From positions 1-64,000 of the forward strand of contig SEFZ01000007.1 in assembly GCA_004173185.1 (NCBI GenBank): a DNA stretch of 64,000 nucleotides, written 5' to 3'. The translations under genes were made by a program, and so were the position numbers. This DNA is from Sphingomonadales bacterium. Lineage in GTDB: Bacteria; Pseudomonadota; Alphaproteobacteria; Sphingomonadales; Sphingomonadaceae. This document shows, piece after piece, positions 24,071 through 32,492 of this stretch (positions are counted from its first letter, which is position 1; each line of letters opens with the position of its first letter). The notes beneath the pieces were generated by a model. The model ran no database searches and was not told the DNA's origin. It saw only the letters and a list, made by a program, of their open reading frames with translations.

Positions 24071-24776
24071 TCCCGCTCGCTCCTTCATGCCCGGCCTCGC
24101 CGGTCATATCCGCGTCGCCGAAACGGTGCTGCAGCGCGCTTTTGGCGAGACAGCCCATTTCGCACCAGCGGAAGTCGGGAATATCGGCCGCTGCCGCCGG
24201 TCCACCGATCCGGTCGGGCAACCGCGCCATTTCGATCCGGCCGATCCGTCGGCTAACCCGACCGACGGCTGGGACCCGTTCGCTTCCAGCGATCCGATCG
24301 CTGCCGCGCATGCGGCGGGCGTTGCCGAGGGTCGCGCCGCGATGCTCGAAGAGCTCAATGCAGCGCAGGGCCGCGAGGCAGCGTTGCTCGATCAGGTTTC
24401 CGATGCGCTGGCCGGCGCTGCGCATTTCGATCGCGAGCGCATGGCGGGGCATTTGCGCCAGACCGTGCTGCATCTCGTGTCGAAGATGGTCGGCGAAGTC
24501 GGCATCGCGCCCGATGTGCTCGGCGCGCGGATCACGGCGGCGGTAGACATGCTCGCAGACAATGCCGAATCGGCGCTGCTGCGCGTGCATTATGACGATG
24601 TCGAATTGCTCAAGGGCAAGCTGCCCGCCAATGTCTTCGCGGTCGGCGATCCACACGTTCAGCGTGGCGGTTTCATCATCGAAAGCGCTTCGACGATCGT
24701 CGAGGACGGACCCGATCTGTGGCTCGAACAACTTGCCCAGGCGATCGACCGCGTGCCGATTCCAATCGCATGCTAG
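24063..24776 (+). CDS. fliH: flagellar export regulator FliH
   Basis: 237 residues. The assignment rests on position between fliG and fliI, the Ala/Glu-rich segment (AHAAGVAEGRAAMLEELNAAQGREAALLDQV) and a C-terminal domain with RGGFIIESASTIVEDGPDLWLEQLAQAID, like the FliH/YscL family (GgcriEt..G.vDasl..rle.l). An internal DWDPF-like Trp motif is seen (GWDPF). Binds and restrains FliI. Overlaps fliG by 8 nt. Confidence 0.85.
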   Translation: MSDPARSFMPGLAGHIRVAETVLQRAFGETAHFAPAEVGNIGRCRRSTDPVGQPRHFDPADPSANPTDGWDPFASSDPIAAAHAAGVAEGRAAMLEELNAAQGREAALLDQVSDALAGAAHFDRERMAGHLRQTVLHLVSKMVGEVGIAPDVLGARITAAVDMLADNAESALLRVHYDDVELLKGKLPANVFAVGDPHVQRGGFIIESASTIVEDGPDLWLEQLAQAIDRVPIPIAC

Positions 24777-26098
24777 GCAGTTTTTCCGAGGATTATATCG
24801 ACGGGCTGGCCTGTGGCGACTTTGTTGCCCAGCCTCGCGTTTCCGGTCGCCTCTCATCCTATGACGGTCTGCTGATGGAGGCCATCGGCCTGTCGCTTCC
24901 GGTCGGCACGGTCTGCGCGATTGGCACTGGTGCGAGCCGTGTCGAGGCCGAAGTGATCGGCTTCCGCAACGGCAAGACGCTGATGATGAATCTGGGCGGC
25001 CCCGCTGCCCTGCTTCCCAACGCGCCCGTGCGCCCGATCGGCCCTCCCGGAGAGGCTGAGGTCGGCGCGGCGATGCTGGGCCGTGTGGTCGATGGATCGG
25101 GCAAGCCGATCGACGGCCTCGGTCCGATTCGCGGTGCAGGCAAATGGCCGCTTGCGGGCAAGATCCAGTCGCCGCTCGATCGCGGGCGCGTGCTCCAGTC
25201 GATGGATGTCGGCGTGCGCGCGATCAACGGACTGCTCACCATCGGACAGGGCCAGCGCGTCGGCATCATGGCCGGTTCGGGCGTTGGTAAATCGGTGCTG
25301 CTCGGCATGATGGTCCGCGCGGCGGAAGCCGATGTCGTGGTGATCGGGCTGATCGGTGAGCGCTCGCGCGAAGTCGCCGATTTCCTCGAGACCAAGGTGG
25401 CGGGCGAAGCGCGCAAGCGTTCGGTCGTCGTCGCGGTCCCGGCCAATCATTCGCCGGTGCTCCGCATCCGCGGCGCGCTTCGTGCGACCGCAATCGCCGA
25501 GAGCTTCCGTGCCGAGGGCAAGAAGGTTCTTCTGATCATGGATTCGCTCACCCGCGTTGCGCATGCCGGTCGTGAGATCGGTCTGGCGCTGGGCGAGCCG
25601 GCTTCGGCGCGCGGCTATCCGCCGTCGGCCATTGCGATGCTGCCCAGCCTGATCGAGCGCGCGGGCACCGATGTGCATTCGGGCGGTTCGATCACGGCGA
25701 TCTACACGGTTCTGGCGGACGGCGACGACGGCAACGATCCGGTGGTGGATTCGGCGCGCTCGATCCTCGACGGCCATATCGTGCTGAGCCGTGCGCTCGC
25801 GGAGCGCGGTGTCTATCCGGCAATCGATCTCGGTCCGTCGGTCAGCCGCGTGATGACCGATATTGCTGCGCCCGATCATATTCATGCTGCACGCGTGCTG
25901 CGCCGTCATCTCGCAACCTATGAAGAGAATCGCGATCTCGTGCTGATGGGCGCCTATCGCGCCGGCGCTGATCCCGAGATCGATGCGGCCATCGCCTGCC
26001 ACCCTGCCGTGATGGAATATATCAAGCAGGGTTCGGACGAGATTGTGAGCCTTGATGACGCCGTCGCCGAACTGACCGGCGTCTTCGGCGATGCGTGA
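24770..26098 (+). CDS. fliI: flagellum-specific export ATPase FliI
   Basis: 442 residues from ATG 24770, which overlaps the fliH stop by 7 nt; an upstream in-frame ATG at 24719 adds unrelated residues. Walker A is GIMAGSGVGKSVLLGMM, Walker B KVLLIMDSLTRVAHA, followed by REIGLALGEPASARGYPPSAIAMLPSLIERAG (ABC-like/F1-type motifs). Energises and sorts substrates at the export gate. The C-terminal helix ends DDAVAELTGVFGDA. Confidence 0.97.
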   Translation: MLGSFSEDYIDGLACGDFVAQPRVSGRLSSYDGLLMEAIGLSLPVGTVCAIGTGASRVEAEVIGFRNGKTLMMNLGGPAALLPNAPVRPIGPPGEAEVGAAMLGRVVDGSGKPIDGLGPIRGAGKWPLAGKIQSPLDRGRVLQSMDVGVRAINGLLTIGQGQRVGIMAGSGVGKSVLLGMMVRAAEADVVVIGLIGERSREVADFLETKVAGEARKRSVVVAVPANHSPVLRIRGALRATAIAESFRAEGKKVLLIMDSLTRVAHAGREIGLALGEPASARGYPPSAIAMLPSLIERAGTDVHSGGSITAIYTVLADGDDGNDPVVDSARSILDGHIVLSRALAERGVYPAIDLGPSVSRVMTDIAAPDHIHAARVLRRHLATYEENRDLVLMGAYRAGADPEIDAAIACHPAVMEYIKQGSDEIVSLDDAVAELTGVFGDA

Positions 26099-26112
26099 TC
26101 TGAGCACCCCGA

Positions 26113-26538
26113 ATGCCTAGGAGCGCCAAGAAGCTGGAGCGGCTGCACCGCGTGCGCACCCTCCAGCTCGATCAGGTCCGCGCCGAGGAAGCGCGCGCGC
26201 AGGCGCGCGTCAGCCAGGAAGCGCAACTGCGCCAGCGGATCGACAGCCTGGCCGAGAATGTCGCGCCGGTTATGGGCGGCGAGGGCTTTGGTGCCTCGAT
26301 GATCGCCGCTGCGCATTATCGCGATCGCCTCCACCAATCGGCGCAGGCCGCGGTACGCCGCGTCGAAGTCGCCGAACAGGGCCTCGAACATGCGCGCGCG
26401 GCCACGCGTGAAGCGCGCCGCGACCAGAGCGCGATCGAGAAGCTGATCGTGCGCGAACAAGCAGATGCGACGCTCAAGATGCTGCGTCAGCTGGAAGAAT
26501 TACCGCCCGCGGGGAAAAACCGGCACGATATTTGCTGA
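26113..26538 (+). CDS. fliJ: flagellar export chaperone FliJ
   Basis: 141 residues, almost wholly a charged coiled coil (RVRTLQLDQVRAEEARAQARVSQEAQLRQRIDSLAENV and HARAATREARRDQSAIEKLIVREQADATLKMLRQLEE). Position right after fliI and the FliJ-like helical length support the call; sequence conservation in this family is weak. The 3' end contains the sigma-54 promoter of fliK. Confidence 0.8.
   Translation: MPRSAKKLERLHRVRTLQLDQVRAEEARAQARVSQEAQLRQRIDSLAENVAPVMGGEGFGASMIAAAHYRDRLHQSAQAAVRRVEVAEQGLEHARAATREARRDQSAIEKLIVREQADATLKMLRQLEELPPAGKNRHDIC
26521..26536 (+). promoter_or_regulatory. sigma-54 promoter at the end of fliJ, driving fliK
   Basis: CGGCACGATATTTGCT differs from the TGGCACG-N4-TTGCW consensus only in its first base and has correct GG-N10-GC spacing. 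It overlaps the last codons of fliJ. Transcription would begin near 26547, which excludes upstream fliK start codons and supports the TTG at 26573. Confidence 0.8.
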
Positions 26539-26572
26539 TCCACGCGTGAGCCTATTCTCACGGGGATATTCC

Positions 26573-28501
26573 TTGATTCAAATTGCTGCATCCCTTCCCA
26601 CCGTTACCGCAGGTTCGGCGCGTCCCGTGCTGCTTGCGGCCCAGAGCGGCACGAGCAACTTCGCGCTCGCGCTGAGCTCGCTGCTTACCCCCGGCGCTGC
26701 CCCCACGGCGCTGCCGGGCGAAATTCCGCTTGCCGATCTCCCGCTCGCCGCGCGGCAAATCGCTGCCGAGCCCGGCAAGGAATTGCCGGACATCGCGCTC
26801 GATCTGTCGGGCGACGAAGAAGCTCCGGAGCAAAATGGTGAAGCCGATGACGAGGCCCCGGCGGGCCAGGATCTGCCCTTCGCCTGGTTTGCGCAGCCGG
26901 CCGCGGCTGTCGCCGATGCAGCGCCTGTCGCCGCGCCGGTGATCGCTGCCAAGCCGATTGTCACGAAGCAGCTTCCTGACGAGATCGTGCTGCCCGATAT
27001 GGTGCCCGGCGCGCCCTTGGTGCAGCCAAAATCCGTTGCGGGTGCGCCGCCTGTCGCCGCGCCGAAGGCTGAAGCGCAACCCGCGCCCGCGATCGACCCC
27101 GCAAATGTCGCGCCCGTCGCCACCGAGCCGAAGCGCGCCCGGTTGCCCCAGCGCTTGGCCGAACGCCCGGTGGCTGTCGCGCCGCGTGTAACGATGCCGA
27201 TTGTTGGCGAACCGCCCGCTGCACCCGCAGTTTCGCCCGCTGTCGCAACCTCGCCTCTATCCTCGCCTGCGCCGGTGCCTGTGTCGGTAACCGCTCCGAC
27301 GACACCGGGCCCAGTCCCGGCGATGCCCCAGACTGGTGCGTCAGATCCCGCTTCGGCAATTCCTGCTATGCCTGCGCCAGCTTCCAGCCCGGTCGCAGCA
27401 GCCGTTTCCGCACCCGCGCCGCCGGTGATTCCGTTTGGTTCAGCGTCCGTGGTCGCTCCGGTGGTCTCCGTCGCCTCTGCGCCGGAGCCGGCGGTTCCAG
27501 TGCTTCCGCTCGCTTCTGTGCCGGTCGCGGCGCCGGGGGCTACCGTACCATCGGTGCCAGCCGGTGCGCCGGTGATCGCCATTGCGCCCGAGCCGGCGCC
27601 TGCCCCGGCGGTGCCTGTCGCGGCAGCGCCGGTACTCGCTCCGGCCGCTACCATAGCCTCCACGCCCGCGCCTACGGTTACGACAGTCGCTCCTACGCCG
27701 GTTCCGACTCCGCTGGCTCCCGTTACGCTCACGGCCGCGCCCGTCGTTGCACCGCCGCTGGCGGCCGCCGTCCCGCTCGTCGCGTCGCAGACCGCGCCTC
27801 GCATAGATGCGCCGGTCCGCGAGTCAGCCCCGGCCGTGGCCGAGATCGCCGCGCCACGCGTGCGGGTTGCCGCTCCGGCTGCCCAGCCCGCGCGCCAGAA
27901 GGTGACCGACCCGCAGCAGCCGATCACGGTCGCGGCGCTGATCGCTCAGGCTTCAGTGCAGAGCGTCGGCCAGCCGCTCGCGCTCGCGCCGCTGCGCCGC
28001 ACCTTTGGCGCGGTAGATCAGGCGCTGGTGACCAATATCGCCGCACCCGGCGCTGCGATCCTCCAGCAAGTCGCTGCCGCCCCTGACGCCCAGCAGGCAG
28101 CGCTCGACATGCGCCGCCAGGAATGGATGGGGAAAATGGTCGAGACGATTGAGGCGATGCGCGAAGCCGCTCCGATCAAGGAGACCCGGATCAGCCTGAT
28201 GCCGGATGCGCTCGGCAAGGTAGACATTTCGGTCCGCCAGGATGGCGACCGGGTCCATGTCCATTTCGGCACCGAGACCCAGGCCGCGCGCCAGATCCTG
28301 ACCGACGCGCAGCCGCGCCTCGTCGAACTGGCCGAAGCCCGCGGTATTCGCCTCGGCCAGACCAGCGTCGATTCGCAGGGTGCCGGCGCGCAATCGGGCC
28401 AGCGCCAGAACGATGCGCAGCGCCCGCAAAATCCCTTGGCACCCGCCAGCGCGCGTGCCGCGCAGGACCCGTTCACCCAATCCGATGATCGCGTCGCCTG
28501 A
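26573..28501 (+). CDS. fliK: flagellar hook-length control protein FliK
   Basis: 642 residues from TTG 26573 (LIQIAASLPTV), chosen because a sigma-54 promoter ends at 26536 and GGGG lies 8 nt upstream; an in-frame GTG at 26546 would coincide with the transcription start. The middle (about residues 100-430) is extremely Ala/Pro/Val-rich with repeated PxxAPV units. The C-terminal domain is FliK-like: MRRQEWMGKMVETIEAMREAAPIKETRISLMPDALGKVDISVRQDGDRVHVHFGTETQAARQILTDAQPRLVELAEARGIRLGQTSVD. A molecular ruler for hook length and substrate switching. Start confidence is moderate. Confidence 0.88.
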   Translation: MIQIAASLPTVTAGSARPVLLAAQSGTSNFALALSSLLTPGAAPTALPGEIPLADLPLAARQIAAEPGKELPDIALDLSGDEEAPEQNGEADDEAPAGQDLPFAWFAQPAAAVADAAPVAAPVIAAKPIVTKQLPDEIVLPDMVPGAPLVQPKSVAGAPPVAAPKAEAQPAPAIDPANVAPVATEPKRARLPQRLAERPVAVAPRVTMPIVGEPPAAPAVSPAVATSPLSSPAPVPVSVTAPTTPGPVPAMPQTGASDPASAIPAMPAPASSPVAAAVSAPAPPVIPFGSASVVAPVVSVASAPEPAVPVLPLASVPVAAPGATVPSVPAGAPVIAIAPEPAPAPAVPVAAAPVLAPAATIASTPAPTVTTVAPTPVPTPLAPVTLTAAPVVAPPLAAAVPLVASQTAPRIDAPVRESAPAVAEIAAPRVRVAAPAAQPARQKVTDPQQPITVAALIAQASVQSVGQPLALAPLRRTFGAVDQALVTNIAAPGAAILQQVAAAPDAQQAALDMRRQEWMGKMVETIEAMREAAPIKETRISLMPDALGKVDISVRQDGDRVHVHFGTETQAARQILTDAQPRLVELAEARGIRLGQTSVDSQGAGAQSGQRQNDAQRPQNPLAPASARAAQDPFTQSDDRVA

Positions 28502-28518
28502 GACGCATGGAGACCATG

Positions 28519-29118
28519 ATGGAAGACATTAACGACGGTACGACCCAGCCCAAGAAAAAGAAGAAGGGCAAATTGCTTCTCTTCATCGGGGCGCCTTTGC
28601 TGCTGGCCGGCGGCGGCGGCGGTGCGGCTTATGCGATGGGCTGGCTGAACGCGGCTCCCGAAGGCGCGCATGATGCCAAGGCCGATGAGCCCAAGCTCGT
28701 GCCCAAGAGCGAAGAGAAGAAGGCTGGGGCCGCAGGTGGCGAGGGCGAAGGTGCCGGCGCTGGTGGCAAGGCCGCGCCCGCGGGCGAAGGCGGCGACAAA
28801 TATGCCTCGACCTATTACCCGCTGGAAAAGGAGTTCACCTCCAATTTGCAGGACAGCGTTCACTTCATCCAGGTCGGCGTCGCGGTGTCGACTCCGTATG
28901 ACGACAAGGTCCTCACCAACATCAAAACCCATGAGGTCGCGATTCGCTCGGCAGTGCTGATGGCGCTCGGCGAAACCAGTGAAGACGAGGTTTTCACTGC
29001 CGCGGGCAAGAAGGGAATGCAGAAGCGCCTGGCTGACGCAATCAACGCCGTTCTTAAGGAAAAGGAAGGTTTTGGGGGCGTCAGTAACGTTTACTTTACC
29101 AATTTCATTGTTCAGTGA
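28519..29118 (+). CDS. fliL: flagellar basal body-associated protein FliL
   Basis: About 199 residues from ATG 28519; three in-frame ATGs occur at 28507, 28516 and 28519, and the GGAGACC site is placed as in flagellin for 28519. It has a lysine-rich cytoplasmic tail (PKKKKKGKLLLF), one membrane helix (KLLLFIGAPLLLAGGGGGAAYAMGW) and a periplasmic domain starting YYPLEKEFTSNL (YYPLEKPFTVNL type), ending GVSNVYFTNFIVQ. Modulates stator function. Confidence 0.92.
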   Translation: MEDINDGTTQPKKKKKGKLLLFIGAPLLLAGGGGGAAYAMGWLNAAPEGAHDAKADEPKLVPKSEEKKAGAAGGEGEGAGAGGKAAPAGEGGDKYASTYYPLEKEFTSNLQDSVHFIQVGVAVSTPYDDKVLTNIKTHEVAIRSAVLMALGETSEDEVFTAAGKKGMQKRLADAINAVLKEKEGFGGVSNVYFTNFIVQ

Positions 29119-29121
29119 GGC

Positions 29122-30069
29122 ATGGTTAACGCCTCTTCAGACACTGCGGCCGCCGAGCGGCGGGAACGCCCCAGGGCCAGCGCCGAACACGCGCCGGCTT
29201 TGGGCAGCGTAAACCCGAATCCGTTTGGCGACCTCGTCACGCTGCAGCACCTGAGTGCGCGGCTGGCGAAGGGGCTGAAGCCGGTTTTCGAAGATATCGT
29301 GCGCAAGGACCTTCGGACCTTTGCGGAGCCGCTCGTCGTGCAGCGTTATGCGGATTATAAGGCGGAGCGCGGGGGCGCTCTTGCTGCATGGTCCCCGCTG
29401 ACGATGGGCGGCGCCCGCCAGCGCGCGCAGGTGGTGTTCGAGGGTCGCCAGTTACTCGAAATGCTCGATGCCTTTTTCGGCGGCGACGGCGAAGCGCCCA
29501 ATCCGATGCCCACCGAATTTACGCCAGCGGCAGACGCGTTGATCGCGCGGATCACCAACGCACTTGTCCGCCCGCTCGAAAGCGCCTGGGAGCCGTTGAC
29601 CCGCGTCTCGTTCCGCGCCGAGGGCAGCTTGAACTTCGCCCAGCCCGCCGAAATGAACGGCGACGATCCGGTTGTCGTCACGCGCTTCGGGATTGCCGAA
29701 GGCGATCACAAGCCCAGCTTCGTCGACATCATCTACCCGGTCGCGACGCTCAAGCCGCACACCGCGTCGCTGATGGTCAAGGTCCATGACAAGCCAGAAG
29801 AGGTCGAGCCCGAATGGCGCTCGGGGCTCACGCGCGCAGTGATGAACGTGTCGCTGCCGGTGCGTTCGGTGCTGTGCGAGCCGAGCATCTCGCTTGCCCG
29901 CCTCATGGAGCTCAAGGCCGGCGATATCATCCCCGTCGAATTCGGCACCGAAGTGCCTGTGATGGTGGCGCATCGCCGCCTCGGCACCGGCCAGGTCGGC
30001 ACATCCAACGGCCGCGCCGCGGTCCGCCTTTCTTCCATTGAACCGATCAATCCAGAGGATTTCCGATGA
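29122..30069 (+). CDS. fliM: flagellar motor switch protein FliM
   Basis: 315 residues. The CheC-like middle region (LSARLAKGLKPVFEDIVRKDLRTFAEPLVVQRYADY) and the SpoA-like C-terminus (VRSVLCEPSISLARLMELKAGDIIPVEFGTEVPVMVAHRRLGTGQVGTSNGRAAVRLSSIE) establish FliM. The N-terminus (MVNASSDTAAAERRERPRASAEHAPALGSVN...) lacks the LSQxEIDxLL motif that binds CheY-phosphate in most FliM proteins. Start ATG 29122 is 3 nt after fliL. Coupled to fliN by ATGA. Confidence 0.9.
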   Translation: MVNASSDTAAAERRERPRASAEHAPALGSVNPNPFGDLVTLQHLSARLAKGLKPVFEDIVRKDLRTFAEPLVVQRYADYKAERGGALAAWSPLTMGGARQRAQVVFEGRQLLEMLDAFFGGDGEAPNPMPTEFTPAADALIARITNALVRPLESAWEPLTRVSFRAEGSLNFAQPAEMNGDDPVVVTRFGIAEGDHKPSFVDIIYPVATLKPHTASLMVKVHDKPEEVEPEWRSGLTRAVMNVSLPVRSVLCEPSISLARLMELKAGDIIPVEFGTEVPVMVAHRRLGTGQVGTSNGRAAVRLSSIEPINPEDFR

Positions 30070-30362
30070 ACGACATGACCGGGAGCTTTCCCGTCGAAGC
30101 AGCGGTGACGACCAATTTTCACCTGCTGCAAGACGTGGACGTCAAGCTGACCGTGGAAATCGGATCGACTCAGCTCACGCTGCGCGAATTGCTCGCGCTC
30201 GGCGAATCGAGCGTGATCGAGCTGGACCGCGAAGCCAATGAATTGCTCGACGTGTTCGTCAACGGAACGCTGATCGGTCGCGGCGAAGTCGTCACCGTCG
30301 GCGAGAAGTTCGGCGTGCGGATGACCGAGCTGGTTTCCCCTGAAAAGCGCACGGCGAAATAA
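30066..30362 (+). CDS. fliN: flagellar motor switch protein FliN
   Basis: 98 residues, one SpoA domain: LLQDVDVKLTVEIGSTQLTLRELLALGESSVIELDREANELLDVFVNGTLIGRGEVVTVGEKFGVRMTEL. This is canonical FliN without extra N-terminal domains. Overlaps fliM by 4 nt. C-ring component. Confidence 0.97.
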   Translation: MNDMTGSFPVEAAVTTNFHLLQDVDVKLTVEIGSTQLTLRELLALGESSVIELDREANELLDVFVNGTLIGRGEVVTVGEKFGVRMTELVSPEKRTAK

Positions 30363-30363
30363 C

Positions 30364-30618
30364 ATGATGTGGTCGTACATCCTCAAGCTGGTGATCCTGC
30401 TCCCGCTCGTCTGCGGACTGCTGATCGGCTGCCTCTATGCGTGGCGCAAGCTTGAGGCCCGCCTGCCCAAGAATCAGGGCACGCGCATGGTACAGGTCAC
30501 CGAGACGATGATGCTCGCGCCCGGCCTGCGCCTCGCGGTGATCGAGTTTGAGGGGCAGAAGCTGCTCTGCTCTGTCAGCCGCACGGGCGTTACGCTGGTG
30601 GACAAGAAGGCTCTATAA
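30364..30618 (+). CDS. fliO: FliO-like flagellar export protein
   Basis: 84 residues with one membrane helix (SYILKLVILLPLVCGLLIGCLYAW) and a short FliO-type domain (VTETMMLAPGLRLAVIEFEGQKLLCSVSRTGVTLVDK), matching the 'l.pg..l.vve..g..llvgvt...i.ll' pattern. Position between fliN and fliP supports the call. The stop overlaps the fliP start by one base. Confidence 0.85.
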   Translation: MMWSYILKLVILLPLVCGLLIGCLYAWRKLEARLPKNQGTRMVQVTETMMLAPGLRLAVIEFEGQKLLCSVSRTGVTLVDKKAL

Positions 30619-31442
30619 TGCGCGCGCTCGTCTCCGCACCGCGCACCGTGGGTGGCCGCGCGGCGCTGTTTATCGGCATCCTCGCTTTCCTCGTGTTGTT
30701 CGCCTTCCCGGCGTTCGCGCAGGGCGTGGCTCCCGTCACGCCGCCCGCAGCACCTCCGGGCACGGGCGAAGCAATTGATCGCGCGCTCGGCCAGCTTGGC
30801 GGCGGGGACGCACCCTTGAGCATGTCGCTCCAGGTGCTGATCATCATGGGGCTCCTTTCGGTGCTCCCCGGCATCCTGCTGATGATGACCAGCTTCACGC
30901 GGATCATCATCGTGCTCTCGCTGCTGCGTCAGGCGCTCGGCCTGCAGCAGACTCCGCCCAATCAGGTGCTGATCGGCCTCTCGCTTTTCCTCAGTTTCTT
31001 CGTGATGGCGCCGACGATCAACCAGATGAACACGACGGCAATCCAGCCTTATGCCGCCGGCCAGATCAACGCGACGCAGATGATCTCGACCGCAGGCGAT
31101 GCGCTGCACGCTTTCATGATCAAGCAGACCCGCAACAAGGACGTGAAGATGTTCGCTGACATGGCCAAGGCGCCAGCGTTTGCGAGCCCCAGCGATGTGC
31201 CTTTTTCGGTGCTGCTGCCGGCCTTCATCACCAGCGAATTGAAGACGGCGTTTCAGATCGGATTTTTGATTTTTTTACCTTTCATCGTCATCGATCTCGT
31301 CGTGGCCACAGTGCTCATGTCGCTCGGCATGATGATGATGTCACCAACCATTATATCGTTGCCCTTCAAGCTGTTGCTGTTCGTCCTCGTGGACGGGTGG
31401 GCACTGACGATGGGTTCGCTTGCCGCCAGTTTCGCGAGTTAG
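30618..31442 (+). CDS. fliP: flagellar export apparatus protein FliP
   Basis: 274 residues. It begins with a signal peptide (...ALFIGILAFLVLFAFPAFAQG). The FliP signatures LSMSLQVLIIMGLLSVLPGILLMMTSFTRIIIVLSLLRQALGLQQTPPNQVLIGLSLFLSFFVM and FQIGFLIFLPFIVIDLVVATVLMSLGMMMMSPTIISLPFKLLLFVLVDGW are intact. Core of the export gate with FliQ and FliR. Confidence 0.98.
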   Translation: MRALVSAPRTVGGRAALFIGILAFLVLFAFPAFAQGVAPVTPPAAPPGTGEAIDRALGQLGGGDAPLSMSLQVLIIMGLLSVLPGILLMMTSFTRIIIVLSLLRQALGLQQTPPNQVLIGLSLFLSFFVMAPTINQMNTTAIQPYAAGQINATQMISTAGDALHAFMIKQTRNKDVKMFADMAKAPAFASPSDVPFSVLLPAFITSELKTAFQIGFLIFLPFIVIDLVVATVLMSLGMMMMSPTIISLPFKLLLFVLVDGWALTMGSLAASFAS

Positions 31443-31447
31443 CCTAG

Positions 31448-31717
31448 ATGGACGCAGATTATTTCATGACCGTCGCGCGCGAGGCCATCTGGATCCTCGT
31501 TCTGGCTTCGGCACCGATCCTGATCCCGGCGCTGGTGTCGGGCCTGATCCTCGGCATGGTCCAGGCTGCCACCTCGATCCAGGAGCAGACGCTTACCTTC
31601 GTGCCGAAGCTGATCGTCGTGGCGATCAGCATCGTGATCTTTGGCGGCATGATCCTCGGGCTGCTCGGCGATTTCACCACCAGCATCTTCGAGCGCATCC
31701 CGGACCTCGTGAAATAG
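31448..31717 (+). CDS. fliQ: flagellar export apparatus protein FliQ
   Basis: 89 residues with two membrane helices. AREAIWILVLASAPILIPALVSGLILGMVQAATSIQEQTLTFVPKLIVVAI is the FliQ signature. Five nt after fliP. Confidence 0.97.
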   Translation: MDADYFMTVAREAIWILVLASAPILIPALVSGLILGMVQAATSIQEQTLTFVPKLIVVAISIVIFGGMILGLLGDFTTSIFERIPDLVK

Positions 31718-31721
31718 CGCA

Positions 31722-32492
31722 ATGATGGGCTTCGGTCTCTCGATCGAGCCGCAGCTCTGGGCGCTCCTGTTCGCGATGGTGCGAGTGGGGGCGGCCTTTA
31801 TTGCGGCTCCCGTCTTCAGCGCCGTATCGGTGCCGCTGCCCGCGCGCATCGCGCTGACCGGCGCGATCGGCGTGCTGGTGCTCAGCACCGCCAAGATCAC
31901 GCCGCCGACCGAGATTTTCGCGCTCTCCACCTTTCTGATGATCGCCAGCGAAGCTCTGATCGGCCTCGCCATCGGTTTCATTCTCCAGGTCGCCTTTTCC
32001 GCGCCGATGATCGCTTCCGAAATTATCGGCATGTCGATGGGCCTCGGTTTCGCCAACGCCGTCGATCCCAATAGCGGCACCTCGACCCCGGCGCTCGGCC
32101 AGTTCCTCTCGCTGCTGCTGACGTTGCTGTTCCTCGCGGTCGATGGGCACCTCGTCCTCGTCGAGCTGATCGTGCGCAGCTATGAAGCGATGCCACCCGG
32201 CGAATGGATCGCGCCCGAGCGGCTGATGGGCATTGCGATGTTCGGCGGATACGCATTCCTCGCGGGTCTGTTGCTGGCGCTCCCGGTCGGCTTCCTGCTG
32301 CTGTGCCTCAACATCGTCGTCGGCATGCTCAGCCGCGCCGCGCCGGCGCTCAATCTGTTTGCAGTCGGCCTGCCCGCCAGCCTCGCAGTCGGCGTTGTCG
32401 CCATCCTGCTCGCGCTTCCCGCGATGGGCGATTATCTGCTCGTGATCATTCGCACGGCGCTCGATACCGCGCCCGATCTGGTGTTCAGCTGA
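31722..32492 (+). CDS. fliR: flagellar export apparatus protein FliR
   Basis: 256 residues, about six membrane helices. LFAMVRVGAAFIAAPVFSAVSVPLPARIALTGAIGVLV and MASEIIGMSMGLGFANAVDPNSGTSTPALGQFLSLLLTLLFLAVDGHLVLVELI-type sequence match FliR (here SEIIGMSMGLGFA). Its last base is also the first base of flhB. Confidence 0.96.
   Translation: MMGFGLSIEPQLWALLFAMVRVGAAFIAAPVFSAVSVPLPARIALTGAIGVLVLSTAKITPPTEIFALSTFLMIASEALIGLAIGFILQVAFSAPMIASEIIGMSMGLGFANAVDPNSGTSTPALGQFLSLLLTLLFLAVDGHLVLVELIVRSYEAMPPGEWIAPERLMGIAMFGGYAFLAGLLLALPVGFLLLCLNIVVGMLSRAAPALNLFAVGLPASLAVGVVAILLALPAMGDYLLVIIRTALDTAPDLVFS

Noticed and set aside
26578..27927. A 449-residue Gly/Thr/Ala-rich frame antisense to fliK
   Set aside because: Its composition is the complement of the Ala/Pro-rich FliK repeats, not a repeat protein of its own.
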